64,000 nt of DNA from Desulfosarcina ovata subsp. ovata (GTDB taxonomy: Bacteria; Desulfobacterota; Desulfobacteria; Desulfobacterales; Desulfosarcinaceae): positions 3,224,001 to 3,288,000 of the forward strand of contig NZ_AP021879.1 of assembly GCF_009689005.1 (NCBI RefSeq), written 5' to 3'. Position 1 is the stretch's first letter; each line of letters begins with the position of its first letter. Of this stretch, positions 7,559-16,550 are shown one piece after another. A program made the position numbers and the translations under genes. The notes under the pieces are model-generated. The model saw only the letters and a list, made by a program, of their open reading frames with translations, had not been told where the DNA came from and searched no databases.

Positions 7559-8941
7559 ATGACAACACACTTCGCTTATCCCAATGTGCTTCCCAAAGAG
7601 AAACGCTTTATTGGTTGTGGGCGGTATCGCGCCATGGATCCAAAGGATGACTGCCCGCCTGAATATCATTCGGTGGAAGAGACACCCAACACCCCAAATA
7701 GAATGGTCCTGGAACACGCCCTGCAAACAATGGGGGCCGAAAGCTATGCTGCCACAAAAACCATTTTTGAGAAAAGAGATCAACCAAACCATCAATACCA
7801 AGGCGATTCTCTCGATTTGGCCTATTTGTTGGCCCACATCCACCGGAGCAGGAACTTACGGATTAATCCAATCGGCGATATTTGGTGTACCGGGGTTGTA
7901 CAAACAAGCGATGGGAAGCCGATTTTGCGCAAGGTCGACCCAACCGGGTTTGAGTTGAAATTAAACTCCTTTTTGTCCCCTGAAAACAATGACCAAATCT
8001 TCTTCGTACCGGCAGCGAATTTCAATTCCAAGATATTAGAACTTGCATCTTTTAAAGGAGCAAAAACGTTTACCCTTGATCAATTTTCTGATCCAAATTT
8101 CAACAGCCTCGCGAGTCAATCAGAAAAATCAATAATTAAGGTGCTACCGAACGAACTACCCGAATTAGTGAAGGCTATTTTCACCCCTATTAATCCAAAA
8201 AACCATTCAAAAAAATGGATTTTATCATCATTCATTGTAATGCTAATTGCTTCTTTCTCATTAGTTCTATTTTTTCAAAATAAAAAAGATATCAGCCAAG
8301 ATGAAATCCAATCACTAATTTTTCATGGTGAATATGATGAAGCGCAAAGAAAGTTGGCATTGGCTGATAGAAATCAACTGTGGACCAAACAGATTTCCAA
8401 TAATTTGAATATCGAATTAAACGTGCAAGTCGGTTTTATTTTTCGCAAGGATGACAATCCTCAATTGCATCGAATGACTCTTAATTCAGAGCCAACAGAC
8501 AATCTAAGATTAAATCACCGCGATTATTATCGCCTTGAAATAACTTTCCCTGAAACCAGACCTGTTTTGCATTTGTATCTTTTTCAATTGGACACGGTAG
8601 GAAACCTGGATCGCTTGTTTCCGAGTCAACTCTGGGGGACATTAAATCCGATCACCCCAACACTCGACAGAGTCAGTGTGCCTTCGGATTCCGGAGACTG
8701 GCTTTTTCTGAGCAAACTTGATCAGTTAACCGAAGGAATGATCAAGGAACAGTTAATTCTTGTGCTTTCTCCCTGGCCGGCTAAAGATATGGAAGCGCTA
8801 TATGAAAAAACTAAGCTGGCTGCAGACGATGGCCAACGCCGATTATTTTTAGAATCATTTCTGGAACGCCTAAAGGTTAGAGAACAAGCAACCTTTTCAT
8901 CGGTCGTGGTAAAAAGGATTAGTTTTTGGCATGAAAAGTGA
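7559..8941 (+). CDS. membrane protein with Lon-protease-like N-terminal and DUF4384-like C-terminal domains
   Basis: A 460-residue protein started at the ATG giving MTTHFAYP, with AGGA 12 nt upstream, just after the stop of the anti-sigma-like gene. Residues ~55-165 resemble the proteolytic (S16) domain of Lon: GDSLDLAYLLAHI holds a Ser near residue 84 at the place of the catalytic Ser, and FELKLNSFL holds a Lys near 134 at the place of the catalytic Lys. One membrane helix lies at about 219-240. Residues ~300-400 (DYYRLEITFPETRPVLHLYL...GNLDRLFPS) match the DUF4384 pattern. A protease cleaving the anti-sigma factor would make sense of the operon. The S16 assignment is tentative. Confidence 0.6.
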   Translation: MTTHFAYPNVLPKEKRFIGCGRYRAMDPKDDCPPEYHSVEETPNTPNRMVLEHALQTMGAESYAATKTIFEKRDQPNHQYQGDSLDLAYLLAHIHRSRNLRINPIGDIWCTGVVQTSDGKPILRKVDPTGFELKLNSFLSPENNDQIFFVPAANFNSKILELASFKGAKTFTLDQFSDPNFNSLASQSEKSIIKVLPNELPELVKAIFTPINPKNHSKKWILSSFIVMLIASFSLVLFFQNKKDISQDEIQSLIFHGEYDEAQRKLALADRNQLWTKQISNNLNIELNVQVGFIFRKDDNPQLHRMTLNSEPTDNLRLNHRDYYRLEITFPETRPVLHLYLFQLDTVGNLDRLFPSQLWGTLNPITPTLDRVSVPSDSGDWLFLSKLDQLTEGMIKEQLILVLSPWPAKDMEALYEKTKLAADDGQRRLFLESFLERLKVREQATFSSVVVKRISFWHEK

Positions 8942-9009
8942 GGCTATGGATCAATGCCCCTCTTAATGCACGCCATAAATAGCTCTTTAAAGGGACGATA
9001 CACCCTCCG

Positions 9010-10197
9010 TTGGATAGGTCTTCTTCTATTTTAAGCACTGCTTACATCGATGCACCGGATTTGGAACGTTTGGTGATTATGGTCAGCAGGGCACGGCCAA
9101 GCCTGTCCCAACAAGCAATTTTTCATGATGCCGATTTATGCCATAAGCGTCTAGAATTATTTAGAGAGATATTTTTGCAGTCCTCGAATGCAGTTAAACT
9201 GGTTTGCTTGAGTTACGGTTTATCGCTGACCAGTTATTACCGTTTGGTGAAAGACTATCGCCTTTTTGGACCCTGGGCACTCATTCCGGCCAATACGCCC
9301 GGCAAGGATACGATGAGCGATGAGACCGAGTTGAGCATTGTCCTGCACAAGTTGCGTCATCCTCGAGAATCGGCGCAGGGGATTATCAACATTATGAAAT
9401 TGCGTTGCTCGAGATTTACCGTCAACCGGGTGTTTTCTCGCTGGGCTTTAACGGACCGCACGCGGGCACCGGTGGCTTTGAATCAATTCTGTTCCGAGTC
9501 GGACAACGAGGCGAAGCCGTTTGTTCCTGACATGACGGCGTATCATCTTCATAGTGAGGCGTCGTTGCTCGAATCGCGCCGGATAAACCGGCAGTTTGAG
9601 TTACGGTGCGGTAAGATGCGAACACATGCCTATCATTTATGCGATCCAGGCCCAATTTTGCTTGCGCCGTTTGTTAATGACCTGGGGATCGTGCAGGCGA
9701 TGGAAAGCTACGGCCCGGCGCGGTTACGCGGTAAGGACTTGAGTAATTTGGCCCTGCTGAATGTTTTTCGCATTCTGTCCGGATACCGGCGCATTAATCA
9801 TCTAAGCAATAACCGAGATCGATCTGTGGCCTTTGCCAGCGGCTTGGGCATGTTCGGGACACGTTCACGCTATTACGAGGACACCCTGGAATTCAAATTT
9901 GACCAGCTTCATCTTCTGCGTTGCGATTTGGTTCGCCGAGCCAAGGAGCTTGGTCTTACCCAGGGCACGAAGATCGCTTTCGACTTTCATTTCAAGAAGT
10001 ATTTTTTGCGAGCAGTTCGCCGAACAGCCGAAGCTTGGTCAGCGAGGCGCTTGGATCATCGAGGCAGTAACGTTCTGCCAGCGCCGCCTGATGCATCAGG
10101 AGGGGATCGTTTAAAATGTGGCAGTCATCATGTTTTCCCCCATATTTTTTTCAGAACCATATCGCTGATCCGGAAAATCCCTGAATATGTCCATTAA
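9010..10197 (+). pseudogene. decayed transposase
   Basis: The frame encodes a helix-turn-helix N terminus (SSNAVKLVCLSYGLSLTSYYRLVKDYRLFGPWALIPANTPGK), a second DNA-binding part (RHPRESAQGIINIMKLRCSRFTVNRVFSRWAL) and a probable DDE core beginning FKFDQLHLLRCDL and ending IAFDFHFKKYF. After about 10006 the frame no longer makes sense, while a second frame (reading CEQFAEQPKLGQRGAWIIEA...) stays plausible to 10114, so there is a frameshift and the C-terminal catalytic part is missing. No terminal repeats were found. I cannot name the IS family. It lies between the sigma-factor operon and the CoA-transferase gene. Confidence 0.6.
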
Positions 10198-10380
10198 GCG
10201 GTGCCCCCCCTGAATCCAAAACGGTTTTCGTTACGTTTGCTTAGAATTGCTGTTACGAGCTCATCTTACTTGACTACGCCTCTATTTTGGGGTCATGCTA
10301 TGTCTAATTTTAATGAATTCGCAAACCTATTTTTCCACGCGGCCACCTTCGGCGCCATCAAGCCTTCATGGAGGATAACC

Positions 10381-12348
10381 ATGGATTTGAAGAAAGCCTG
10401 TCCGAAGAAGCTGGTTGATGCAGAAACCGCCATGTCCAAAATCAAAAACGGCAGCAGGGTGTTTATTGGTTCTGGGTGTGGGGAGCCGCAGCATCTGATT
10501 CGAACCATTGTGGAAGACCTGAACATGCAGGACATCATGCTCTACCAGATGCTATCATGGACCTTCGCTAATTATGTGGACGATCCCCAGTTCATGAAAC
10601 GCTTCTCGCTCAAGCTTTTCTTTATCAGCGCCCACATGAGAAAAGCGGCCTTCGAGGGGAAAATCGATTATATTCCCACCTACCTCTCTCAGATCCCACG
10701 TTACTTTGCCAATCGCCGTATCGTCCTGGACGTGGCTCTGATTCAGGTCAGCCCGCCGGATAAATTCGGTTATTGCAGTCTCGGTGTATCCGTGGATATT
10801 ACCCTGGCCGGCATGCAGAATGCCAAATTGGTCATTGCTCAGGTCAACCCGCGCATGCCGCGAACCTGGGGAGACAGCATGGTTCATATCAATGAGATCG
10901 ATTACCTGGTGCCATTCGAAGAACCCCTCGTCGAGGCCCGGCCCCATTTCAAAAACCCGAATGTGGCCGATCGCATCGGTTTTTACGTCAACCAACTGGT
11001 GGACGACGGCGCCACGATCCAGATCGGGTTCGGCCATCTGCCCAACACCATCCTTGGGAACCTGACCGACAAACGCGATCTGGGCATCCATACCCAGCTG
11101 ATCACCGATGCATTCCTGCCGCTGCTCGAGCAGAAGGTGATCACCAACCGGAAAAAGACCCTGCATCCCGGCAAGGTATTGACATCAATGTGTATGGGCT
11201 CGGAAAAGCTCTACCGCTACGTTGATAACAATCCCATGTTTTCTTTCTGCTCATCGGAGTTCGTCAACGATCCCACGGTCATCGCCCTCAACGATAATCT
11301 CATCTCAATCAGCTCGGCCCTGGAGATTGACCTGACCGGTCAGGTCTGTACGGACTCCATGGGCCATCTGTTCTACAGCGGCATCGGCGACCAAGTCGAT
11401 TTCCTACGCGGCAGCGCCATGTCCAAAGGCGGATTTTCCGTCATCGCCCTGCCGTCCACCGCCCAGAATGACCAAGTGTCCAGGATCGTACCGCACTTGA
11501 GCGAGGGAGCTGGGGTGGCCACCACGCGTGGCGACGTCAACTTTGTGGTCACCGAATACGGCATCGCCGAGCTCTCCGGCAAAAGCATCTACCAGCGGGT
11601 CATGGAACTGGCTCAGATTTCGCATCCGAAATTCCGCGAAGAGATCATCGCGGTGGCAAAAACCCGCCACTACATTTTTTCCGACCAGCTTCCGCCCACC
11701 CAGGATGACCTGATTTTTCTCGAACGCTACAAAAACCAGATGCCTTTGAAGAATGGCAAAATCGTCGAATTCAGACCGCTGCTGCCCTCGGACGAGTTCG
11801 CCTATCGCAATTTTTTTTACTCGCTACAGGAAAAAACCATCTATTTCCGTTTCTTTTACAAAATGAATCTTTTCTCCCATGAGGTGGTCCAGAAGCAGTG
11901 GGCCAGCGTGGACTACCGCAAAAACATGTCCATCATCGGCCAGGTGCGCATCGGTGGGCATCAGGAGATCATCGCTATCGGTTCCTATGCCGACGAAGAC
12001 GAAGGCAATCCCAGAGCCGAAGTGGCCTTCGTGGTACGTGAGGATTTTCAGGGCATGGGAATCGCCTCCTACCTCCTGGCCATCATGCAACCCATTGCCA
12101 AGGAAAATAATTTTACAGGTTTTATGGCCACCGTGCTGCGTGAAAACAAAGCTATGCTGCGGGTCTTTAAAAAACGCTACCCCAATGCAAAAACAATAGT
12201 CACGGGCGGTAATGAAGTCAGTATCCTCATGGAGTTCAGCGACGCCGTGGAGTGGGGACGAAAAGTTGCCAGCGATAAATCGGGAGAGGATGATGTGTGT
12301 ATATGTCCGGTTCCCGACACCAATAGAAAAGAACCATTCAAGCCATAG
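10381..12348 (+). CDS. acetyl-CoA hydrolase/CoA-transferase with C-terminal GNAT domain
   Basis: A 655-residue cytoplasmic enzyme. Residues 1 to ~440 are a CoA-transferase/acetyl-CoA hydrolase (4-hydroxybutyrate CoA-transferase type), with FIGSGCGEPQHL near the N terminus, a central IQIGFGHLPNTILGNL and a distal FVVTEYGIAELSGKS. Residues ~460-640 are a GNAT acetyltransferase fold with the acetyl-CoA binding VREDFQGMGIASYLL. This fusion is common in sulfate-reducing Desulfobacterota and is thought to join acyl-CoA exchange to acyl transfer; the substrate is not evident. The start is the ATG 6 nt after GGAGG (10371); an in-frame extension to 10201 lacks such a site. The gene stands alone and ends before a strong terminator. 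Confidence 0.85.
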   Translation: MDLKKACPKKLVDAETAMSKIKNGSRVFIGSGCGEPQHLIRTIVEDLNMQDIMLYQMLSWTFANYVDDPQFMKRFSLKLFFISAHMRKAAFEGKIDYIPTYLSQIPRYFANRRIVLDVALIQVSPPDKFGYCSLGVSVDITLAGMQNAKLVIAQVNPRMPRTWGDSMVHINEIDYLVPFEEPLVEARPHFKNPNVADRIGFYVNQLVDDGATIQIGFGHLPNTILGNLTDKRDLGIHTQLITDAFLPLLEQKVITNRKKTLHPGKVLTSMCMGSEKLYRYVDNNPMFSFCSSEFVNDPTVIALNDNLISISSALEIDLTGQVCTDSMGHLFYSGIGDQVDFLRGSAMSKGGFSVIALPSTAQNDQVSRIVPHLSEGAGVATTRGDVNFVVTEYGIAELSGKSIYQRVMELAQISHPKFREEIIAVAKTRHYIFSDQLPPTQDDLIFLERYKNQMPLKNGKIVEFRPLLPSDEFAYRNFFYSLQEKTIYFRFFYKMNLFSHEVVQKQWASVDYRKNMSIIGQVRIGGHQEIIAIGSYADEDEGNPRAEVAFVVREDFQGMGIASYLLAIMQPIAKENNFTGFMATVLRENKAMLRVFKKRYPNAKTIVTGGNEVSILMEFSDAVEWGRKVASDKSGEDDVCICPVPDTNRKEPFKP

Positions 12349-12672
12349 CATATGGTTTGGCTAAGGCGTTCGGCGGGTCAACCTGGATTCCGTTCCCGGT
12401 CATGAAATTATCCTGGCAACAGATCAATTTTTGGCGGCTTAATAAAAACCAAACAAATTCCCAGCAAAAAACATCATCAGCTTCCCGAGCTACCTTTCGC
12501 TCTACCTCTTGCACCCGGCCGGATCATCACTGGATGGTCCGGTCTCCTTTTTTCATTGCGATGATGATTCTGGTGGGTCAGCTCAACCATGAGCATATTT
12601 TTTAGAGCCATTTACCCCATTTTACCTTCCCCTTGTGGGGAATAATGTGGGAAGCGGCATTTTTCACAAACT

Positions 12673-12718
12673 AAAACAGGCACTCACAATCTCTTGTATG
12701 TGCCTGTTTTTATTTTTT
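12673..12718 (+). terminator. Rho-independent terminator
   Basis: AAAACAGGCAC (12673-12683) pairs perfectly with GTGCCTGTTTT (12700-12710), followed by TATTTTTT. It lies about 325 bp after the CoA-transferase-GNAT gene. The A/T-flanked stem could also act on the opposite strand, downstream of the tRNA-like fragment. Confidence 0.85.
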
Positions 12719-12764
12719 GGTAGCGGGGGCTGGATTCGAACCAAAGACCTTCGGGTTATGAGCC
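12718..12764 (-). tRNA. 3' half of an initiator-type tRNA-Met(CAU), truncated
   Basis: Read on the minus strand from 12764 this gives GGCTCATAACCCGAAGG, then a T arm (TTTGGTTCGAATCC), an acceptor 3' strand CCCCCGCTA and an encoded CCA (12718-12720). The anticodon is CAU and the 3' strand of the anticodon stem begins CCC, as in initiator tRNA. The 5' half (D arm, acceptor 5' strand) is absent, so it is not a functional gene. Such 3' tRNA fragments arise where integrative elements insert into tRNA genes. It marks the left edge of the mobile-rich region. No intact copy is in the window. Confidence 0.8.
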
Positions 12765-13167
12765 TCTTTTGAAATTATTTCAATAAGTTAGAGAAAACGC
12801 TGTATTGACGGGCTTTCCCTTTTATTCCTGTTGGTTGAGAGAAAACAAGACGATCACTGATCTTGTTCAATAATCGCAATGACGGCAACCATGACAAATC
12901 AAAATGTCACAAATCCGACACAGGGTTTTCCGGTTTATTCGACAGTTGACCCGAAAAATTATTCCGCCCATTCCCACTCTTAAACATAAAGCCGAAAGTG
13001 TCTCCCACCGGCACCCACACCACCACATTTACGATCTGCCATCCTGCCACGATGTACCCGCCATGACAAGCCCCCTGCCCTATCCTGCTCATGATGCACA
13101 GTCGGCATGACCCTGCCTTCGCGCACGTTCTGCTCTTCGTGCCAGATTGTTATTGGGGTTATTACGG
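12765..13167. other. Intergenic stretch between tRNA fragment and first DruA-IS
   Basis: No gene is convincing here. Two short minus-strand frames would be joined by an ATGA overlap if the IS at 13176 were removed (about 28 and 61 codons, the second starting MSRIGQGACHGGYIVAG), but neither has a ribosome-binding site or a known domain. Confidence 0.4.
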
Positions 13168-13288
13168 TTTTCCATGGGTGTAAACCCAAATTGGGGCAAA
13201 TTTACTAACAGGCGTAATGGTACCGATTTTCTCGCTCTTTGAAAAATAAAGCTGGACTCAAAACGCTATCTTCGATAAGGTGTCGTCC

Positions 13289-14161
13289 ATGAGTGAGAGC
13301 ATGACCATTCAGGGGCGCAAATTATTTTCCGAAGATATTGAACTGATTCGTCGGCTGATGGCCGACAATCCGGATTGGCACCGCAGTCGGTTATCCATCG
13401 AACTGTGCCGAATGTGGAATTGGCGCACCGATAAAGGTCAGCCCAAAGATATTGCCTGCCGTTCAATGTTGCGTAAGCTAGAACAACGCCAGTTCATCGT
13501 GCTGCCGCCACCGTTGCGACCGGGAAATCATTCCCGGCAGATACCTGACATGCCTCATCGTCGCGACCCCATCGAGGGAGTGCTGGACGATCTTCGTCCT
13601 GTTGAAATCATCATGGTCAGTGGCCGTTCAGACAACGATCACCTTTTTCATTGTCTAATGGATCGCTACCATTATTTGGGGTGCCGGGGTCACGTTGGCG
13701 AGCATATGAAGTATATGGTCTATGATCGCCACGAAAGGCCCCTGGCCTGCCTGCTTTTTGGATCGGCAGCCTGGAAAACAACACCACGAGACCGTTACAT
13801 CGGATGGAACGTGGCTACACGCCAAGGGAATCTGAAGCTGTTGACCAACAACACCCGGTTTTTGATTCTACCCTGGGTTCGCATTCCCAACTTGGCCAGT
13901 TTCATTCTGGGCGCTTGTCTCAGGCGGTTGCGGTCCGATTGGTCCACGCGCTATGGTCACGATTTGTGCCTGGTCGAAACCTTCGTCGATCGTTCCCGCT
14001 TTGAAGGGACCTGTTATCAGGCTGCCAACTGGCTAAAATTGGGGCAAACCAAAGGCCGCAGCCGTCAAGATCGCTATCGAAAGTTGAAGGTGCCGGTCAA
14101 AGACCTGTACGTTTATCCGTTGACAGCCGATTTCAAAAAGCGCTTATGTGCCGCAGGCTGA
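13289..14161 (+). CDS. DUF4338 (DruA-like) protein of the IS, copy 1
   Basis: A 290-residue protein of the DUF4338 family, to which the Druantia defence protein DruA also belongs. Family features are HYLGCRGHVGEHMKYMVYD, LLFGSAAWKTTPRDRYIGW, NNTRFLILPWVRIPNLASFI, CLVETFVDRSRFEGTCYQAA and NWLKLGQTKGRSR. Here the gene is a passenger or accessory of an insertion sequence, upstream of and overlapping a transposase. ATG at 13289 is chosen because AAGGTG stands 6 nt upstream; GTG at 13280 is the alternative. A role in transposition, rather than in phage defence, is the simplest reading of the context. Confidence 0.85.
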   Translation: MSESMTIQGRKLFSEDIELIRRLMADNPDWHRSRLSIELCRMWNWRTDKGQPKDIACRSMLRKLEQRQFIVLPPPLRPGNHSRQIPDMPHRRDPIEGVLDDLRPVEIIMVSGRSDNDHLFHCLMDRYHYLGCRGHVGEHMKYMVYDRHERPLACLLFGSAAWKTTPRDRYIGWNVATRQGNLKLLTNNTRFLILPWVRIPNLASFILGACLRRLRSDWSTRYGHDLCLVETFVDRSRFEGTCYQAANWLKLGQTKGRSRQDRYRKLKVPVKDLYVYPLTADFKKRLCAAG

Positions 14162-15620
14162 AGCTTCGCTACTTGCACGGCAGGCATTCGAGAACCTGCT
14201 ATCTGCGAGGCGAGCCATGGAGACCACTGTCGATATTCAAAAGCTGCAACGGACCATTGATGAAACCCTTTCCAATTTCCAGACACATTCCGATGCCAAC
14301 CGGCTGATCATCGATCTGCGCACAGCCCTCTTCTCCACAATTGAGGACTTGATTGTATCTTCCATTGAAAATCTGTTTTCCGATCCATGTTTTTTTAAAG
14401 CCGTAAAAAAGCTGGCAGCAAAACTCGGATTTCGCTTCAAGGGATTCAAACCCACCAGCATTCGGCTTTTATCCGGCCGATCGCTACCGATTGAATCCCC
14501 TTATTTTGCCAAAGCGCTTCCGAAATCTCGCCGTGGTCGTAAAAGGAAGAAACGGAAACCGAAAAGCGGTATTCACCTGGGGTTGGCCTATCTGGGTTTT
14601 ATGGATCGTTGCAGCGCTGTTTTGGCATCGGCGTCTGTTCAGGCAAGCTTATTGTGTCCGTCATTTGAGATTGCCAATCGGACCTTGTCTTCTGTTGGCA
14701 TCGACATGGATATTAAAACGATCCGGCGGTTGTGTATGCACATGGGCAATCGCTCCATGGAGAATCGGCATCGGATAACATTATCGGAAAATGACCATGT
14801 AACCGGCCGCGTTTTGTTCGTGTGCATTGATGGTGGCCGCCTTCGTGAACGCCGGACCAAAAAGGGGCGGTTGGCTTCCCATCAAAAACGGAGAGGATAT
14901 TATTCCGACTGGCGGGAGCCGACACAAATCGTTATTCAATGGCTCGACGCCCAGGCAAATCCGATCAAGGAAATTGCCCCGCTTTACGATGCCACGATGG
15001 CCGACATCAACGGTGCGTTTGAATTATTGGAAGATTATCTTCGTCAAATCGGCGTTGACCAGGCCGACGGAGTAATTTTCTGCGCGGATGGCGATCGCAG
15101 ATATTGGAAACGATTTTCCTCACTGGCAGAAAAGCTTGAAGCCAAGACGTGTTTCCAAGTGATCGACTATACCCATGCCAAACAGAATTTGCATATTGTC
15201 GCGGATCATCTTCCCAAAACCCTTGAAGCCAAAGAGCGAACGGCGATTCTCAAGAATTGGAAGGACCTGTTATGGCAAGGAAATTTGATGGAAATCCGAA
15301 ATCAGATTCGTCAGTACATCACGTATCCGTCGAAGCTAAAGAAAGCATTGAACAAGTTCAACAATTACTTTGTGAAAAATCTCCGCCGCATGCAGTATGC
15401 GGCCTTTCGGTTATTAAATCTGCCGACCGGCAGCGGTTGTGTTGAAAGCGCGATACGTCGCGTGATCAATCTTCGGTTGAAAGCGCCGGGTATTTTTTGG
15501 AAGCGTGAGACCGCTGAGGTCATGCTTTTTCTCAGGAGCACATTACTTTGCGGGCGTTGGGATAATATGCTGGAACACTTGCTACAACTGAATCGAGGAA
15601 CATTTGAAGCTTGCCCCTAA
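14148..15620 (+). CDS. large transposase of the DruA-carrying IS, copy 1
   Basis: A 490-residue transposase resembling the ISKra4/ISLre2 (UPF0236-like) group. It has a basic linker (SRRGRKRKKRKPKSG), a VLFVCIDGGRLRERR stretch with a probable first catalytic Asp, FCADGDRRYWKRF with a second acidic pair, FQVIDYTHAKQNLHIVADHL, and a C-terminal LPTGSGCVESAIRRVINLRLKAPG block with the probable catalytic Glu. It uses GTG at 14148, 14 nt inside the DruA-like gene, which suggests translational coupling. The family assignment is by motif only; the frame is intact and identical to copy 2. Confidence 0.8.
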   Translation: MPQAEASLLARQAFENLLSARRAMETTVDIQKLQRTIDETLSNFQTHSDANRLIIDLRTALFSTIEDLIVSSIENLFSDPCFFKAVKKLAAKLGFRFKGFKPTSIRLLSGRSLPIESPYFAKALPKSRRGRKRKKRKPKSGIHLGLAYLGFMDRCSAVLASASVQASLLCPSFEIANRTLSSVGIDMDIKTIRRLCMHMGNRSMENRHRITLSENDHVTGRVLFVCIDGGRLRERRTKKGRLASHQKRRGYYSDWREPTQIVIQWLDAQANPIKEIAPLYDATMADINGAFELLEDYLRQIGVDQADGVIFCADGDRRYWKRFSSLAEKLEAKTCFQVIDYTHAKQNLHIVADHLPKTLEAKERTAILKNWKDLLWQGNLMEIRNQIRQYITYPSKLKKALNKFNNYFVKNLRRMQYAAFRLLNLPTGSGCVESAIRRVINLRLKAPGIFWKRETAEVMLFLRSTLLCGRWDNMLEHLLQLNRGTFEACP

Positions 15621-15833
15621 ATGGGATTGCACCCTTTTCCATTGAGGGTATAGGTTAGAACAATTTATTTTACTCACGAATTCATTGTAAATTCAATGGG
15701 AATTTACTGTTTTTCGACATTTACCCATAAAATCTGCTCAAGCTGAAAGCAAAAATGCTGATATGGATAGTAGGTTCCTCGTAGATCCACATTGTAAACC
15801 GTTCCATATAGAAAATATCAGCAGAGCATAGCC

Positions 15834-16536
15834 ATGAGCCAGAATCCGTCGAGCCAGGATGCAGCCGTTGAGCCACACCGGCCTTCCTCTTGGACTGAGG
15901 GCGACATTCCACATCGTAAAGGAAGCTGTAACGTCCTGTTAATCGCGCCGCATGGGCATCCTGACAATGATGGCAGGACGTACTCTATAACAAGGAAAGC
16001 CGCAGACACGTTCGGTTCATACGCCATCGTCAACAAAACCTACCAGAAACCGCCATTCAGAAAGAACGATGATGGAACCTACTATTTTAACAAGAATGGC
16101 AAAAAGGTTCGACATGATCCTGATAAATCAAAAAAGTGGATCAATCTGAATCGGAGAAATCAGGTCGAGCCACATCTTGAAGCCGAGTTCAAATCCCCGC
16201 TACTCAATATCGTTAATGAGATCATTGAAAAATTCGGTAATGCAATAGTTATTTGGATTCATGGCATTGATGATGACAATTTGATCCCTTCAAATACCGA
16301 ACGTGGCCAGCGTGGTATGGACGCGCTGATTGGCATTGGTCAAGGTGAGCCAGATAGACGAACGGCCAACAAGAAAACCGTTGATAAAATGATTGAATGT
16401 CTGGCATCCAATTCACTCAAGCCGATAAAAGCCGCTCTATCAAAGAAAGGTTCCGATTATTGCGGCTGGCACCTAAACATCATGAATCAGTTTTTCGTCA
16501 AACAATACGAGCGGGATAAGGTCGAGTCTATCCAAA
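15834..16536 (+). pseudogene. FGase-ParB fusion gene, N-terminal part (split by IS copy 2)
   Basis: The first 234 codons of a gene that continues at 19005. The product resembles N-formylglutamate amidohydrolases (FGase family, zinc-dependent): CNVLLIAPHGHPDNDGRTYS with the PHG metal site, KWINLNRRNQVEP (the INLNR motif), IVIWIHGIDDDN, and a distal CGWHLNIMNQFFVKQYERDK followed after rejoining by VESIQIEIKRTEFRES. IS copy 2 interrupts it with a 9-bp duplication, CTATCCAAA. Removal of IS and duplication restores one frame of 710 codons including the stop. The true function of this domain here is unknown; it may act on a peptide or modified amino acid. Confidence 0.75.
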
Positions 16537-16550
16537 GGGTGCAATCCCAT

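Larger units (their letters stand above)
13168..15642 (+). mobile_element. DruA-carrying two-gene insertion sequence, copy 1
   Basis: The element is 13176-15634 (2459 bp). Its ends are related inverted repeats, GGGTGTAAACCC at the left and GGGTGCAATCCC (minus strand) at the right, each followed by a GGGGCAA block. TTTTCCAT stands at 13168-13175 and 15635-15642 as an 8-bp target duplication. It carries a DUF4338/DruA-like gene and a large transposase gene whose frames overlap by 14 nt. An identical copy lies inverted at 16537-18995, leaving a 902-bp segment between the two, so the pair could move as a composite transposon. Confidence 0.9.

Noticed and set aside
12357..12605. Short plus-strand frames after the CoA-transferase-GNAT gene
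   Set aside because: One frame ends in a protein-like tail (VNLDSVPGHEIILATDQFLA) but has no start and no recognisable family; may be a scrap, not supported as a gene.
13289..14161. A Druantia defence system
   Set aside because: Only the DruA-like gene is present, coupled to a transposase within an IS; DruB-E are absent.
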